Positions 38,821-47,249 of a stretch of 64,000 nt of DNA are shown here, in pieces. A program made the translations under genes and the position numbers. The notes beneath the pieces were generated by a model. It did not search any database. It saw only the letters and a list, made by a program, of their open reading frames with translations, and was not told the DNA's origin. Source of the DNA: Sporosarcina sp. P32b (GTDB lineage Bacteria > Bacillota > Bacilli > Bacillales_A > Planococcaceae); the NCBI RefSeq assembly GCF_002743335.1, contig NZ_PDZB01000004.1, positions 111,385-175,384 on the forward strand, read 5' to 3'. Within the stretch, counting starts at the first letter, position 1, and the number at the start of each line of letters is the position of its first letter.

Positions 38821-39108
38821 TTACGCATCTACACGAATTGTCATATGACGAATGATACCTTCGTTGATGTTCGCTAGACGTGTAAATTCATCGATTGCTT
38901 CAGCACCAGCGTTAGCAGTTACTAATTGGTAGTAACCTTCACGTAAGTCGTCGATTTCGTAAGCAAGACGTCGCTTGCCCCACTCTTTCGACTCGATGAT
39001 TTCCGCTCCGTTTGAAGTTAGGACAGTATCAAAGCGTTCAATCAACGCTTTTTTCGCGTCATCTTCAAGAGTTGGGCGCATAATGTACATAATTTCGTAC
39101 TTTCTCAT
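38821..39108 (-). CDS. rpsF: 30S ribosomal protein S6
   Basis: A 95-residue protein with [14 protein letters not shown] and the [16 protein letters not shown] core. ATG 39108 is used since AGGAGGTGA is well placed; the preceding TTG is less likely. S6 and S18 are known to bind and repress their own leader in many bacteria. A short stem (about 39130-39160) lies in this leader, but I could not confirm the S6:S18 motif. Confidence 0.96.
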   Translation of the reverse strand: MRKYEIMYIMRPTLEDDAKKALIERFDTVLTSNGAEIIESKEWGKRRLAYEIDDLREGYYQLVTANAGAEAIDEFTRLANINEGIIRHMTIRVDA

Positions 39109-39192
39109 CAATAGTCACCTCCTTATGGACTTGGGCCCTACTTTTACAAGTGGGCAAGGAGTAAGTAAATTTAATATTACTCACATCAGTAC

Positions 39193-39221
39193 ATACTATC
39201 ACATCTCAATTGGAATATCAA
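39193..39221 (-). promoter_or_regulatory. Probable rpsF operon promoter
   Basis: On the minus strand TTGATA (39216-39221) and TAGTAT (39193-39198) are 17 bp apart, about 85 nt before the rpsF start. Confidence 0.55.
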
Positions 39222-39263
39222 CCATCAATATACTATACTAAGTGAATTAAGGGGTGATTTCGC

Positions 39264-39806
39264 ATGGAAGAACAACAGCCTGTGATTGTTGAGCTCGATT
39301 TACAGAAAATAGCGAAGCAAAGTCTTTGGCTCACTTTCCTACCGCTTATAGCACTTTTGATAATTCGTGGTCTGCTACAAGGAGGATTATCTATGTCATT
39401 TTCGGTGTGGTATGTTGTCTATACTTTGGTTGGATACATTTTATTGATTGTTATACATGAGTTTTTCCATTTGCTTGGTTTTCGTATTTTTTGTAATGTG
39501 CCGTGGAAGAACATGGCGTATGGTGTCAATTTGAAGATGGGTGTTGCCTACGCTACCACGGATCAGTTGATGGACAATAAAGGAATCCGCAAAGCATTAT
39601 TGTTACCGTTTTGGATGACGGGTGTGTTGCCTGCTATTCTTGCGTTGTATTTCAATGATGGCGTACTGTTGCTGTTAGGTGCGATGCTAATCGGCGGAGC
39701 AGCAGGAGATTTTGCGATGTACAAGGAGTTAAAGAAGTTTCCGGATGATGCACTAGTGAAGGATGATCCGGAGTTACCTAAGTTGTATATTTATCCTGCT
39801 CAATAA
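39264..39806 (+). CDS. DUF3267 family membrane protein with an HExxH motif
   Basis: A 180-residue protein with four to five hydrophobic segments. IVIHEFFHLLGF (about residues 63-74) contains HEFFH, a zincin HExxH motif embedded in a membrane helix, as in DUF3267 proteins that resemble intramembrane metalloproteases. Whether it is an active protease is not known. AAGGGGTG precedes the ATG. It is divergent from rpsF, the only rightward gene between 24.8 and 42.4 kb. Confidence 0.8.
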   Translation: MEEQQPVIVELDLQKIAKQSLWLTFLPLIALLIIRGLLQGGLSMSFSVWYVVYTLVGYILLIVIHEFFHLLGFRIFCNVPWKNMAYGVNLKMGVAYATTDQLMDNKGIRKALLLPFWMTGVLPAILALYFNDGVLLLLGAMLIGGAAGDFAMYKELKKFPDDALVKDDPELPKLYIYPAQ

Positions 39807-39836
39807 AATAAAAAAGCTGGCAGTAGGATTGGAATG

Positions 39837-39881
39837 GGGGTTTGCGCTTCGGAGGGGACGCTTTTCCGAGTTGCAATCCCC
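39837..39881. repeat. Structured intergenic element, possibly a degenerate Bacillales repeat
   Basis: GGGGTTTGC (39837-39845) pairs with GCAATCCCC (39873-39881) apart from one position, and CTTCGGA (39847-39853) with TCCGAG (39865-39870). The words GCGCTTCGGA and GGGGACGCTTTTCCG, with the CTTC-rich sequence after them to about 39940, recall a repeat I have seen in many Bacillales intergenic regions. Family membership is from memory only. Confidence 0.45.
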
Positions 39882-39953
39882 TCGTACTCACCCATTAACT
39901 TACTCTTTCACTTCCTCTGCAGGTCTTCAACCAGACCTCTTTCAAATCAAGAA

Positions 39954-39986
39954 AAAGGCTGATTCTCACGAGGAGAATCAGCCTTT
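39954..39986. terminator. Terminator of ychF (bidirectional)
   Basis: A 14-bp perfect stem (39954-39967 with 39973-39986); TTTTTC follows on the minus strand, TTTG on the plus strand. Confidence 0.88.
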
Positions 39987-39993
39987 GTTTGTA

Positions 39994-41094
39994 TTATACG
40001 TTGAAACGGAAGAGCATAACGTCGCCGTCTTTAACGACGTATTCTTTACCTTCTAAACGGACCTTACCAGCCTCTTTTGCCGCTGTCATGGAACCGTGCT
40101 CGACTAAGTCGTCGTATGCTACCGTCTCCGCACGGATGAATCCGCGTTCAAAGTCGGTATGGATTACGCCGGCACATTGTGGTGCTTTCATACCTTTACG
40201 GAATGTCCATGCGCGAACTTCTTGTACGCCTGCTGTAAAGTACGTAGCAAATCCAAGTAAGTTGTACGTTGCTTTAATTAATTGATCAAGACCGGATTCT
40301 TTGATGCCTAGCTCTTCAAGGAACATTTCCTTCTCGTCGTCTTCAAGCTCCGCCATCTCTTCTTCAATTTTCGCACAAACTACGATTACTTCTGCATTGT
40401 CCTTCTCTGCAAAATCACGAACTTGTTGGACGTATGGATTGTTATCTGCATCTGCAATTTCATCTTCTGAAACGTTCGCTACATACAACATCGGTTTAAT
40501 CGTTAACAAGTGCATGCCTTTGACTACATCCAACTCATCAACTGTTAATTCTACAGAACGGGCAGCCATTGCATTTTCAAATGCATCACGTAATTTGAGT
40601 AGAATCGGCTCTTCTACCATCGCTTCTTTATCTTTTTGCTTCGCCATTTTGGAAACTCGGGCTAAACGCTTATCTACACTTTCCATATCTGCCAAGATCA
40701 ATTCCAAGTTAATGACTTCAATATCGTCGATTGGATTTACCTTTCCTGATACGTGTGTAATGTTTTCATCTACGAAACAACGGACTACCTGACAAATCGC
40801 ATCTACTTCACGAATATGTGAAAGGAACTTGTTACCAAGACCTTCACCTTTACTTGCACCTTCTACAATCCCCGCAATATCGGTAAATTCGAATGCAGTT
40901 GGCACTGTCTTTTTCGGTGTGACGAGCTCAGTCAATTTGTCTAAACGCTCATCTGGTACCTCAACTATTCCTACGTTCGGGTCAATCGTACAGAACGGAT
41001 AGTTCGCCGCCTCTGCTCCTGCTTTTGTTATCGCATTAAATAAAGTTGATTTCCCTACGTTCGGAAGACCTACAATCCCAGCTGTTAACGCCAT
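39994..41094 (-). CDS. ychF: Redox-regulated ATPase YchF
   Basis: A 366-residue Obg-like P-loop protein: G1 [19 protein letters not shown]3 [17 protein letters not shown], a coiled-coil insert (about 130-200) and a C-terminal TGS domain (about 280-366). YchF prefers ATP, associates with ribosomes and affects stress responses. ATG 41094 begins the family-typical MALTAGIVG and has AGGTGTGG upstream. Confidence 0.95.
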   Translation of the reverse strand: MALTAGIVGLPNVGKSTLFNAITKAGAEAANYPFCTIDPNVGIVEVPDERLDKLTELVTPKKTVPTAFEFTDIAGIVEGASKGEGLGNKFLSHIREVDAICQVVRCFVDENITHVSGKVNPIDDIEVINLELILADMESVDKRLARVSKMAKQKDKEAMVEEPILLKLRDAFENAMAARSVELTVDELDVVKGMHLLTIKPMLYVANVSEDEIADADNNPYVQQVRDFAEKDNAEVIVVCAKIEEEMAELEDDEKEMFLEELGIKESGLDQLIKATYNLLGFATYFTAGVQEVRAWTFRKGMKAPQCAGVIHTDFERGFIRAETVAYDDLVEHGSMTAAKEAGKVRLEGKEYVVKDGDVMLFRFNV

Positions 41095-41188
41095 TATTCC
41101 CACACCTTTCTTATCTATCCAAAGCTTACATTATTCGTTAGTCAACCACTTCATTATAAGGATAATGCGGTGTATTGTCCACGTGTTC

Positions 41189-41386
41189 TCAAGACTCGTT
41201 CTTCAGCAGAACTTTTTTCATCTTCTTAGCAAATTCATTACGTGGGATCATGACGCTGTGTCCACAGCCTTCGCATTTTATTCGAATATCCGCGCCCATT
41301 CGGATGATTTTCCAAGCATTTGTGCCACATGGGTGTTGTTTTTTCATCTCCACCACGTCATGCAAGTTAAACTCTTTGTCCGCCAT
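41189..41386 (-). CDS. yyzM: DUF951 family protein (YyzM)
   Basis: A 65-residue protein: LHDVVEMKKQHPCG, then WKIIRMGADIRIKCEGCGHSVMIPR. The three cysteines (HPCG and CEGC) suggest a metal site. Function unknown. AAGGAAGGGG lies upstream of ATG 41386. Its start overlaps the end of the mscS-type gene by 20 bp; together with ychF it forms a conserved leftward cluster. Confidence 0.88.
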   Translation of the reverse strand: MADKEFNLHDVVEMKKQHPCGTNAWKIIRMGADIRIKCEGCGHSVMIPRNEFAKKMKKVLLKNES

Positions 41387-42302
41387 CGTATGAATCCCCT
41401 TCCTTATGTTCTTCACGTATTACCATTCGTGGATAAGGCATTTCAATTCCATTCAAATCCATGAATTTCTTTAAGTCCTGTCGAAGTTTACGACCTACGT
41501 TAAAATTAGCAACCGGCTCAGTCTCCGCGGCAATACGCAGCAAGATCCTTGATGGTTCCATACTTTGTACGCCCAACACTTCCGGTACGCCGATCACCTC
41601 TGAATAGCGCTCTCTCGGTAATTTCCCAAGGAATCCTTTGATTAATTCCTCTGCGTGGTCGATATCTGTTTCGTAGGATAATGCTAGATCAAGCAAAACC
41701 ATGGAATTCGTGACGGAGTAATTGACGACTTCACCTATTTGACCGTTAGGTACTGTATATAACTCGCCACCATATAATGCAATTTTCGTTGTGCGAAGAC
41801 CGATTTCCATAACCGTACCTTCACCTGAATTAATACGCACATAGTCGCCGACTCCAAATTGATCTTCAAAAATAATGAAAAAACCAGAAATGACGTCCTT
41901 TACTAAACTCTGGGCACCAAAACCGACGGCTAGACCTAGTACACCTGCACCTGCAAGTAGACCTTTTGCGTCTATCTTGAACTCTGTCAGAACGGCTAGT
42001 ATAGCGGAGAAATAGACAATGTATTTCAATGCGTTTTCTAAAAGTTTGATCATGGTCTTTTCACGTCGTTCTGTTTTGCGCATCGGACTTTTCAACTTAA
42101 TAGCGAAGAATCGCCTTATTAATACTTGCCCTACTTTTACTACCACGCCTGCCACCACAATAATCAAGAGAATGCGAATAGCAAAAATTCCGGTAGAGAG
42201 CCAAAAGTCAGCACTGAATATCGTATCTTTTACTTGTTGAATTGCTGCTTCTAAACCTTTTAGGCTTTCTTTCGCTTCTTCTGTAGCAGAAGTAGATGCC
42301 AT
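41367..42302 (-). CDS. Small-conductance mechanosensitive channel, MscS family
   Basis: A 311-residue protein with three transmembrane segments (about 35-60, 85-105, 115-140). The third, GLLAGAGVLGLAVGFGAQSLVKD, is the Gly/Ala-rich pore helix of MscS. A beta domain (FGVGDYVRI) and the C-terminal cytoplasmic vestibule follow. It relieves turgor after osmotic downshift. AAGGAGG precedes the ATG. Confidence 0.93.
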   Translation of the reverse strand: MASTSATEEAKESLKGLEAAIQQVKDTIFSADFWLSTGIFAIRILLIIVVAGVVVKVGQVLIRRFFAIKLKSPMRKTERREKTMIKLLENALKYIVYFSAILAVLTEFKIDAKGLLAGAGVLGLAVGFGAQSLVKDVISGFFIIFEDQFGVGDYVRINSGEGTVMEIGLRTTKIALYGGELYTVPNGQIGEVVNYSVTNSMVLLDLALSYETDIDHAEELIKGFLGKLPRERYSEVIGVPEVLGVQSMEPSRILLRIAAETEPVANFNVGRKLRQDLKKFMDLNGIEMPYPRMVIREEHKEGDSYDGGQRV

Positions 42303-42415
42303 TGAAAGAAATCCTCCTTTCGTATAAACCCTTACCCCTCAGGATATACTGCACAGCAATACATGCGCAGTATGAATTTCAGCGTAAATATAACACAAAG
42401 GACTGGTGTCTCCCT

Positions 42416-43057
42416 ATGTATACAGCCGAACCCTCTTCTTATCATTACCGAATTTCTAGTAAAGAAACCGGTGTCGTGTGGAAATTGAGCACTTATTTCA
42501 TGCAACATATCCCATTTAAACAACAACCAATCATTTTTTATTGCATCGGAACTGATCGTTCCACTGGCGATTCTCTCGGTCCTTTGACAGGCTCCTACTT
42601 GTCAGAGCTAAGTCTCTTCCCTTATACAGTAGTCGGCACGTTACAAGAGCCACTACACGCTCTGAATCTACAACAACGTATGGAGCTCACAAGCACATTA
42701 TACCCCGAAGCGTTTGTAGTGGCGATCGATGCCTGTCTAAGTAAAAAGGACTCTGTTGGTGATCTATTGTTTCATAGCGGTCCGATTGCACCAGGGAAAG
42801 CCGTAGGAAAAGAACTTCCCCTAGTTGGTGATGTATCTGTTAAAGGAATCGTCAACGTAGGCGGCTTCATGGAGCAAGCAGTTTTACAAAGCACTCGTCT
42901 TCATCTACCGTTCGAAATGAGTCGTATGATTGGTAGAGCCTTACAATTAGCACATCATCGTCAACCTTCAAAAAGCATATACAATCGTAACGATGACCGC
43001 AACTACCGCAATACCTGGGATAAAGTTGGCTACCCGAATTTTCGTCAAGCCGATTAA
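42416..43057 (+). CDS. yyaC: YyaC, spore protease-like protein
   Basis: A 213-residue protein of the YyaC family, related to germination protease GPR: FYCIGTDRSTGDSLGPLTG, VVAIDACL and LVGDVSVKGIVNVGG. Its conserved position beside spo0J supports a sporulation-linked role. I start it at ATG 42416, matching the usual length, rather than at upstream codons. The last 30 or so residues are basic, low in hydrophobics and lie antisense to the end of the DUF554 gene (90-bp overlap). Confidence 0.88.
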   Translation: MYTAEPSSYHYRISSKETGVVWKLSTYFMQHIPFKQQPIIFYCIGTDRSTGDSLGPLTGSYLSELSLFPYTVVGTLQEPLHALNLQQRMELTSTLYPEAFVVAIDACLSKKDSVGDLLFHSGPIAPGKAVGKELPLVGDVSVKGIVNVGGFMEQAVLQSTRLHLPFEMSRMIGRALQLAHHRQPSKSIYNRNDDRNYRNTWDKVGYPNFRQAD

Positions 43058-43672
43058 ATTTAATCCAATAGCCGCAATCATCAAGCCACCTGTAGCCGTC
43101 ATTTCAGAAATAAATAACTGCATTAGTTCATCTGGAACAAACCGACTGAGTATGGTGGAAAGAAAGGTTATACTACCTTGGTAAATTAATAGAGGAATTG
43201 CTGCAAATGCAACACCAATACCTAATGTGGAACTAAAGATGATTGAAGTGAATCCATCTAATATTCCTTTCATTATTAACACACTATGATCGTTGCGGAG
43301 CCCACTATCAATAGCTCCAATGATAGCCATGGAACCTACGCAAAAAAACAGCGTAGCCGTAACGAATCCTTGTGCTATTCCCTGCCCTTCTTTTTTAGCC
43401 GGTAACTTCTTTTCAATCCAGTGCCCCAATTGGTTAACTTTTTGATCAAGATCAATCCATTCACCAAGAATTGCGCCTATCACAATACTAAGAATGACAA
43501 TGACAATTTGTGTTGTTTCAAATGTCATTTGTAATCCGATTGCTACTACAGCCATCCCTATTCCGTACATGATGGTTTCCTTCATTCGTTCAGGTATTCC
43601 ATATAAAAACCTTCCGATTAATGTACCGATTATAATCGTCAATACATTAAACAGTGAACCAAACAATATCAT
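42968..43672 (-). CDS. DUF554 membrane protein (YdfK/YqgA-like)
   Basis: A 234-residue membrane protein with six to seven hydrophobic segments; FGSLFNVLTIIIGTLIGRFL and GAILGEWIDLD are family-typical. Function unknown; putative transporter. Its 3' end overlaps convergent yyaC by 90 bp. It follows spo0J on the minus strand after a terminator. Confidence 0.87.
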   Translation of the reverse strand: MILFGSLFNVLTIIIGTLIGRFLYGIPERMKETIMYGIGMAVVAIGLQMTFETTQIVIVILSIVIGAILGEWIDLDQKVNQLGHWIEKKLPAKKEGQGIAQGFVTATLFFCVGSMAIIGAIDSGLRNDHSVLIMKGILDGFTSIIFSSTLGIGVAFAAIPLLIYQGSITFLSTILSRFVPDELMQLFISEMTATGGLMIAAIGLNLIGLTKIRVANFIPGIAVVAVIVTIVYAF

Positions 43673-43702
43673 GTAGTCACGTCCAAGTTCTCTTCAAGAA
43701 TA

Positions 43703-43735
43703 AAACCTATTTTGCATTGAAAGCAAAATAGGTTT
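43703..43735 (-). terminator. Terminator of soj-spo0J
   Basis: AAACCTATTTTGC (43703-43715) pairs perfectly with GCAAAATAGGTTT (43723-43735). Confidence 0.85.
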
Positions 43736-43743
43736 GTGTATCA

Positions 43744-44577
43744 TTACTCAGCGTTCAATAATTCGAGAATACGTTCAAAATCTTCATCTGAGTGAAACTC
43801 GATTTCGATTTTGCCCTTTTTCTTCGTCTTCTTTATAGTTACGTTTGTACCAAATTGTTCACGCAGAGTGTTTTCCTGTGCCTCAATAAATATATCTTTT
43901 TTCTTTTCCTTCTTCGTTTCACGTGGAACATCTTCATTTAACTGTTGAACCAGTTTCTCCAATTGACGAACATTTAACCCTTCCGTCTTGGTCTTTTCGG
44001 CAATAGCCAAGATTTGCTCTTTTTTACGCAACCCAAGAAGTGTACGACCGTGTCCCATTGAAAGTATTCCGTGGGAAATGTCTTTCAAAACTTTCTCGGG
44101 TAACGCGAGTAAACGGATATGGTTAGCGATATGCGGTCTACTCTTGCCTAATCTAAAGGCAAGTTGCTCTTGTGTTAACTTCAGACTTTCCATTAGGTTT
44201 TGGTATGCCTCTGCTACTTCAATAGGAGATAAGTCTTCACGCTGCAAGTTTTCAAGAATAGCCATTTCCATTGATTGTTCATCTGTTAAATCACGTACAA
44301 CAGCTGGAATTTCCTTTTTGCCTGCTAGTTCGGAAGCACGGAATCTTCTTTCCCCTACAACGATTTCATACTGTGTACCAACACTTCTCACGATGATGGG
44401 TTGCAGAACACCGTGTTCCTTAATCGATTCGCTTAATTCATTCAACGACACTTCATTGAACTCTTTACGCGGCTGGTACGGATTAACTTTAATGCTTTTC
44501 AGACGAATAAGCTCTACCTTTTCCAATGTTTCACGAGGAAATAATGCATTAAGACCCTTACCTAGACCTTTACTCAT
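43744..44577 (-). CDS. spo0J: Chromosome-partitioning protein ParB (Spo0J)
   Basis: A 277-residue CTP-dependent DNA clamp. It starts MSKGLGKGLNALFP, has the CTP-binding motif GERRFRAS, a parS-binding helix-turn-helix (TQEQLAFRLGKSRPHIANHIRLL) and a C-terminal dimer domain. It loads at parS, spreads, recruits condensin and regulates DnaA through Soj. Start 44577 overlaps soj by 8 bp. The gene contains a parS-like site at 43915-43930. Confidence 0.96.
   Translation of the reverse strand: MSKGLGKGLNALFPRETLEKVELIRLKSIKVNPYQPRKEFNEVSLNELSESIKEHGVLQPIIVRSVGTQYEIVVGERRFRASELAGKKEIPAVVRDLTDEQSMEMAILENLQREDLSPIEVAEAYQNLMESLKLTQEQLAFRLGKSRPHIANHIRLLALPEKVLKDISHGILSMGHGRTLLGLRKKEQILAIAEKTKTEGLNVRQLEKLVQQLNEDVPRETKKEKKKDIFIEAQENTLREQFGTNVTIKKTKKKGKIEIEFHSDEDFERILELLNAE
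43915..43930 (-). promoter_or_regulatory. parS site inside spo0J
   Basis: On the minus strand TGTTCCACGTGAAACG, one base off the B. subtilis parS consensus TGTTCCACGTGAAACA. B. subtilis also carries a parS within spo0J. Confidence 0.85.
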
Positions 44578-45331
44578 TCTCCACCACTTCCTTTGCCAGC
44601 TCTGAGTACACTTCCGCACCTTTAGATCGTGGATCATATAATATAATTGGTTTACCATGACTCGGTGCTTCACTTAAACGGACGTTACGCGGAATGATCG
44701 TTTTATACACTTTGTCTTGGAAGTATTTCTTTACTTCTTCAATAACTTGAATGCCTAGATTGGTCCTAGCGTCAAACATCGTCAGTAATACCCCGTCAAT
44801 ATAAAGTGATTCATTTAAATGTTTCTGGACCAGTCGAATCGTGCTGAGCAATTGACTAAGTCCTTCGAGCGCATAGTATTCACACTGTACAGGAATAATG
44901 ATTGAATCCGAAGCCGTCAATGCGTTCAACGTCAAAAGGCCAAGAGATGGAGGACAATCAATAATGACGTAGTCATAGTCATCTTTAATATCTTGAATCG
45001 CGTGTTTCATACGAACCTCACGTGATATCGTAGAAACTAGCTCAATTTCAGCTCCTGCAAGTGAAATGGTGGCAGGAACGATTTCGAGATTTTCAATTTC
45101 GGTTGGCAGAATCACGTCACGTACGGGTACATCATCAATTAACATATTATAAATACAGTCTTGTACATCACCTTTGTTAACACCGACTCCACTCGTCGCA
45201 TTTCCTTGTGGATCTGAATCAATTAAGAGCACTTTTTTGCCTAAATGGGCAAGGCATGCACTTAAGTTTACAGAAGTCGTCGTTTTTCCGACGCCTCCTT
45301 TTTGATTTGCTATAGCAATAATCTTACCCAC
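44570..45331 (-). CDS. soj: Chromosome-partitioning ATPase ParA (Soj)
   Basis: A 253-residue deviant Walker ATPase: KGGVGKTTTSVNLSACLA at the N-terminus, then LLIDSDPQGNATSG and YVIIDCPPSLG. As monomer or dimer it inhibits or activates DnaA, and it segregates origins with ParB. The start is GTG 45331. The overlap with spo0J indicates co-translation. Confidence 0.96.
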   Translation of the reverse strand: MGKIIAIANQKGGVGKTTTSVNLSACLAHLGKKVLLIDSDPQGNATSGVGVNKGDVQDCIYNMLIDDVPVRDVILPTEIENLEIVPATISLAGAEIELVSTISREVRMKHAIQDIKDDYDYVIIDCPPSLGLLTLNALTASDSIIIPVQCEYYALEGLSQLLSTIRLVQKHLNESLYIDGVLLTMFDARTNLGIQVIEEVKKYFQDKVYKTIIPRNVRLSEAPSHGKPIILYDPRSKGAEVYSELAKEVVENE

Positions 45332-45487
45332 TCTTGCACCTGCTTTCTTTCCTATTTCGATTGTCTTACTAGTATACCAAAGTTTTACTGGTTGCTTCCT
45401 ATGTTTGAAATACCTGACAAAGAATATCTTCTATGTGGTCTATTTCAGTTTATCATCTTCACTGTACGAACTCTATTGATATATAAG

Positions 45488-45519
45488 AAAACTCTTGCTA
45501 GTAAATCAGCAAGAGTTTT
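45488..45519. terminator. Terminator of noc
   Basis: AAAACTCTTGCT (45488-45499) pairs with AGCAAGAGTTTT (45508-45519). Both flanks can serve as T-tracts. Confidence 0.88.
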
Positions 45520-45525
45520 CATTCG

Positions 45526-46398
45526 TCACTTTTTACTTATTTTTATCGTAATGGTGTAGTATTCTTCAGAATCCATTTCCTCAGATGCTACTTCAATCCC
45601 ACTCTTAGATATCAGTGCAAGAGATTCTCGCAACGTGTTTACCGCAATACGAACATCCTTACTCACGGCTTTTTGTCGGGGCCCGCGTCTTCTTGCAGGC
45701 TGCACTTTCTCAACTGATTCCGTTGGGTACATGATTTCTTTAATCCTAGCTTCTAAATCTTTGACGTTATATTGATTTATTTTGATTTCTTCCAACACTT
45801 CCATCTGAAGAATTGGTTCTTTTAACGGTAACAATGCACGTGCATGACGTTCAGATATCTTTTTCTGTAAAATTGCCGTTTGAACTGGTTCAGGTAACTT
45901 CAACAAACGCATCTTATTCGCAATTGTAGACTGTCCTTTACCGAGTCGTTGTGCCAATGCTTCTTGTGTTAATTCATGTAGCTCTAACAAACGTTCATAG
46001 GCATGTGCTTCTTCAATTGCCGTCAATTCTTCACGCTGCAAGTTCTCGATTAAAGCAATTGAGGCGGTCTCTTTATCATCCAAATCCCGCACAATTGCCG
46101 GTACTTCGGTCCAACCTAGCTTACGCATCGCCCGATATCTTCGTTCCCCTGCGATAATTTCGTATGATCCGTCATCTTTTGTTCGAATGACAATAGGTTG
46201 AATAACGCCATGTGTATGAATTGTTCTAGCTAGTTCTTCAATTTTTTCTTCATTAAAAATTGCCCGTGGCTGATATTGATTCGCTGTAATTGAATCAATT
46301 GCAATTTGTGCTACCTTCTCCAGATGATGAACTTTCACTTCTTCAATCGTAGTCATCTTTTCTCCCCCACCAAAAAAACGCGAAAAAGTACTTTTCAA
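45526..46398 (-). CDS. noc: Nucleoid occlusion protein Noc
   Basis: A 290-residue ParB paralogue: CTP-binding GERRYRAM, helix-turn-helix ([23 protein letters not shown]) and a short amphipathic N-terminus ([13 protein letters not shown]) like the membrane-targeting helix of Bacillus Noc. It blocks Z-ring assembly over the nucleoid. TTG 46398 is chosen because it gives that N-terminus and has AAGGTGG upstream; GTG 46410 is possible. It is followed by soj and spo0J after a terminator. Confidence 0.92.
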   Translation of the reverse strand: MKSTFSRFFGGGEKMTTIEEVKVHHLEKVAQIAIDSITANQYQPRAIFNEEKIEELARTIHTHGVIQPIVIRTKDDGSYEIIAGERRYRAMRKLGWTEVPAIVRDLDDKETASIALIENLQREELTAIEEAHAYERLLELHELTQEALAQRLGKGQSTIANKMRLLKLPEPVQTAILQKKISERHARALLPLKEPILQMEVLEEIKINQYNVKDLEARIKEIMYPTESVEKVQPARRRGPRQKAVSKDVRIAVNTLRESLALISKSGIEVASEEMDSEEYYTITIKISKK

Positions 46399-46449
46399 CC
46401 TCTGCACCACCTTTTCGAAACTATTCCCTTTTTATCTCTTCTAAAAAAT

Positions 46450-46465
46450 TGTTTCACGTGAAACA
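46450..46465. promoter_or_regulatory. parS site between noc and rsmG
   Basis: TGTTTCACGTGAAACA, a perfect 16-bp palindrome and consensus parS, about 9 kb left of oriC. Confidence 0.95.
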
Positions 46466-46475
46466 TTTCCCACAG

Positions 46476-47198
46476 TTAGTCTGCTGTAATCGGTGTTTTA
46501 TTAGGTACGCCCGGTTTTCTAGGATACTTCTTAGGTGTCTGCTTTTTCTTTTCAAATACAAAGATGTGACGTTCACTATTTTCTTCCGGTAATAAGAATT
46601 CATGTTCATTCTGTAAAACTGCCCCAAGTAGTTTTACAGCACGAGTAGCGTCTTTCATTTCTTCAGATGCAGCTGCACCCTTCATAGAAACAAAGAGCCC
46701 TCCTTGTTTAGCAAGAGGAATGCAAAGCTCCGACAATACCGATAACCGTGCTACCGCGCGTGCAGTTACTACATCAAACTGTTCACGGTACTTCGGGTTA
46801 CGACCGAATTCTTCTGCTCTTGCATGGACAAACGCCACATTTTCAAGCTTTAATTCCCCAGCCAAATGATTTAAGAATGTAATACGTTTATTCAATGAAT
46901 CTACAATAGTCACGTGGAGATGTGGGTAAATAATCTTCAACGGGATACTTGGAAAACCTGCACCAGCACCTACGTCGCAAACAGATTCATACTTCGTGAA
47001 GTCCACGTAAAATGCACTTGTAATGGAATCATAGAAATGCTTTAGGTATACGGACGGCGCATCTGTAATTGCCGTCAAGTTCATCTTTTCATTCCACTCA
47101 ACTAGTACTTCAAAATAGCGTTTGAATTGTTGCTTCTGTGTATCGGACAATTCAAAGCCTTTCTCTTGCAGAGCTTCGTAAAACTGTTGTTCCGTCAT
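46476..47198 (-). CDS. rsmG: 16S rRNA (guanine527-N7)-methyltransferase RsmG
   Basis: A 240-residue SAM-dependent methyltransferase. The SAM motif is [17 protein letters not shown], and [14 protein letters not shown] is the conserved N-terminal segment. Loss of this enzyme gives low-level streptomycin resistance in many bacteria. ATG 47198 is preferred to TTG 47216. A terminator hairpin lies between mnmG and this gene. Confidence 0.95.
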   Translation of the reverse strand: MTEQQFYEALQEKGFELSDTQKQQFKRYFEVLVEWNEKMNLTAITDAPSVYLKHFYDSITSAFYVDFTKYESVCDVGAGAGFPSIPLKIIYPHLHVTIVDSLNKRITFLNHLAGELKLENVAFVHARAEEFGRNPKYREQFDVVTARAVARLSVLSELCIPLAKQGGLFVSMKGAAASEEMKDATRAVKLLGAVLQNEHEFLLPEENSERHIFVFEKKKQTPKKYPRKPGVPNKTPITAD

Positions 47199-47214
47199 GT
47201 TCTCATTCCTTTTC

Positions 47215-47243
47215 AAAAAGACTGACGCTACTAAGCGCCAGTC
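47215..47243 (-). terminator. Terminator-like hairpin between mnmG and rsmG
   Basis: GACTGACGCT (47220-47229) pairs with AGCGCCAGTC (47234-47243) through one G-U pair; on the minus strand TTTTT follows. It directly precedes the rsmG ribosome site. Confidence 0.8.
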
Positions 47244-47249
47244 ATAGAC

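Noticed and set aside
39112..39170. The S6:S18 autoregulatory RNA motif in the rpsF leader
   Set aside because: A short stem is present, but I could not find the characteristic bulge sequence with confidence, so it is not listed as a feature.
43988..44605. A 205-codon plus-strand frame over spo0J
   Set aside because: It lies antisense to a well-conserved ParB gene and shows no domain; it is a by-product of the ParB codons.
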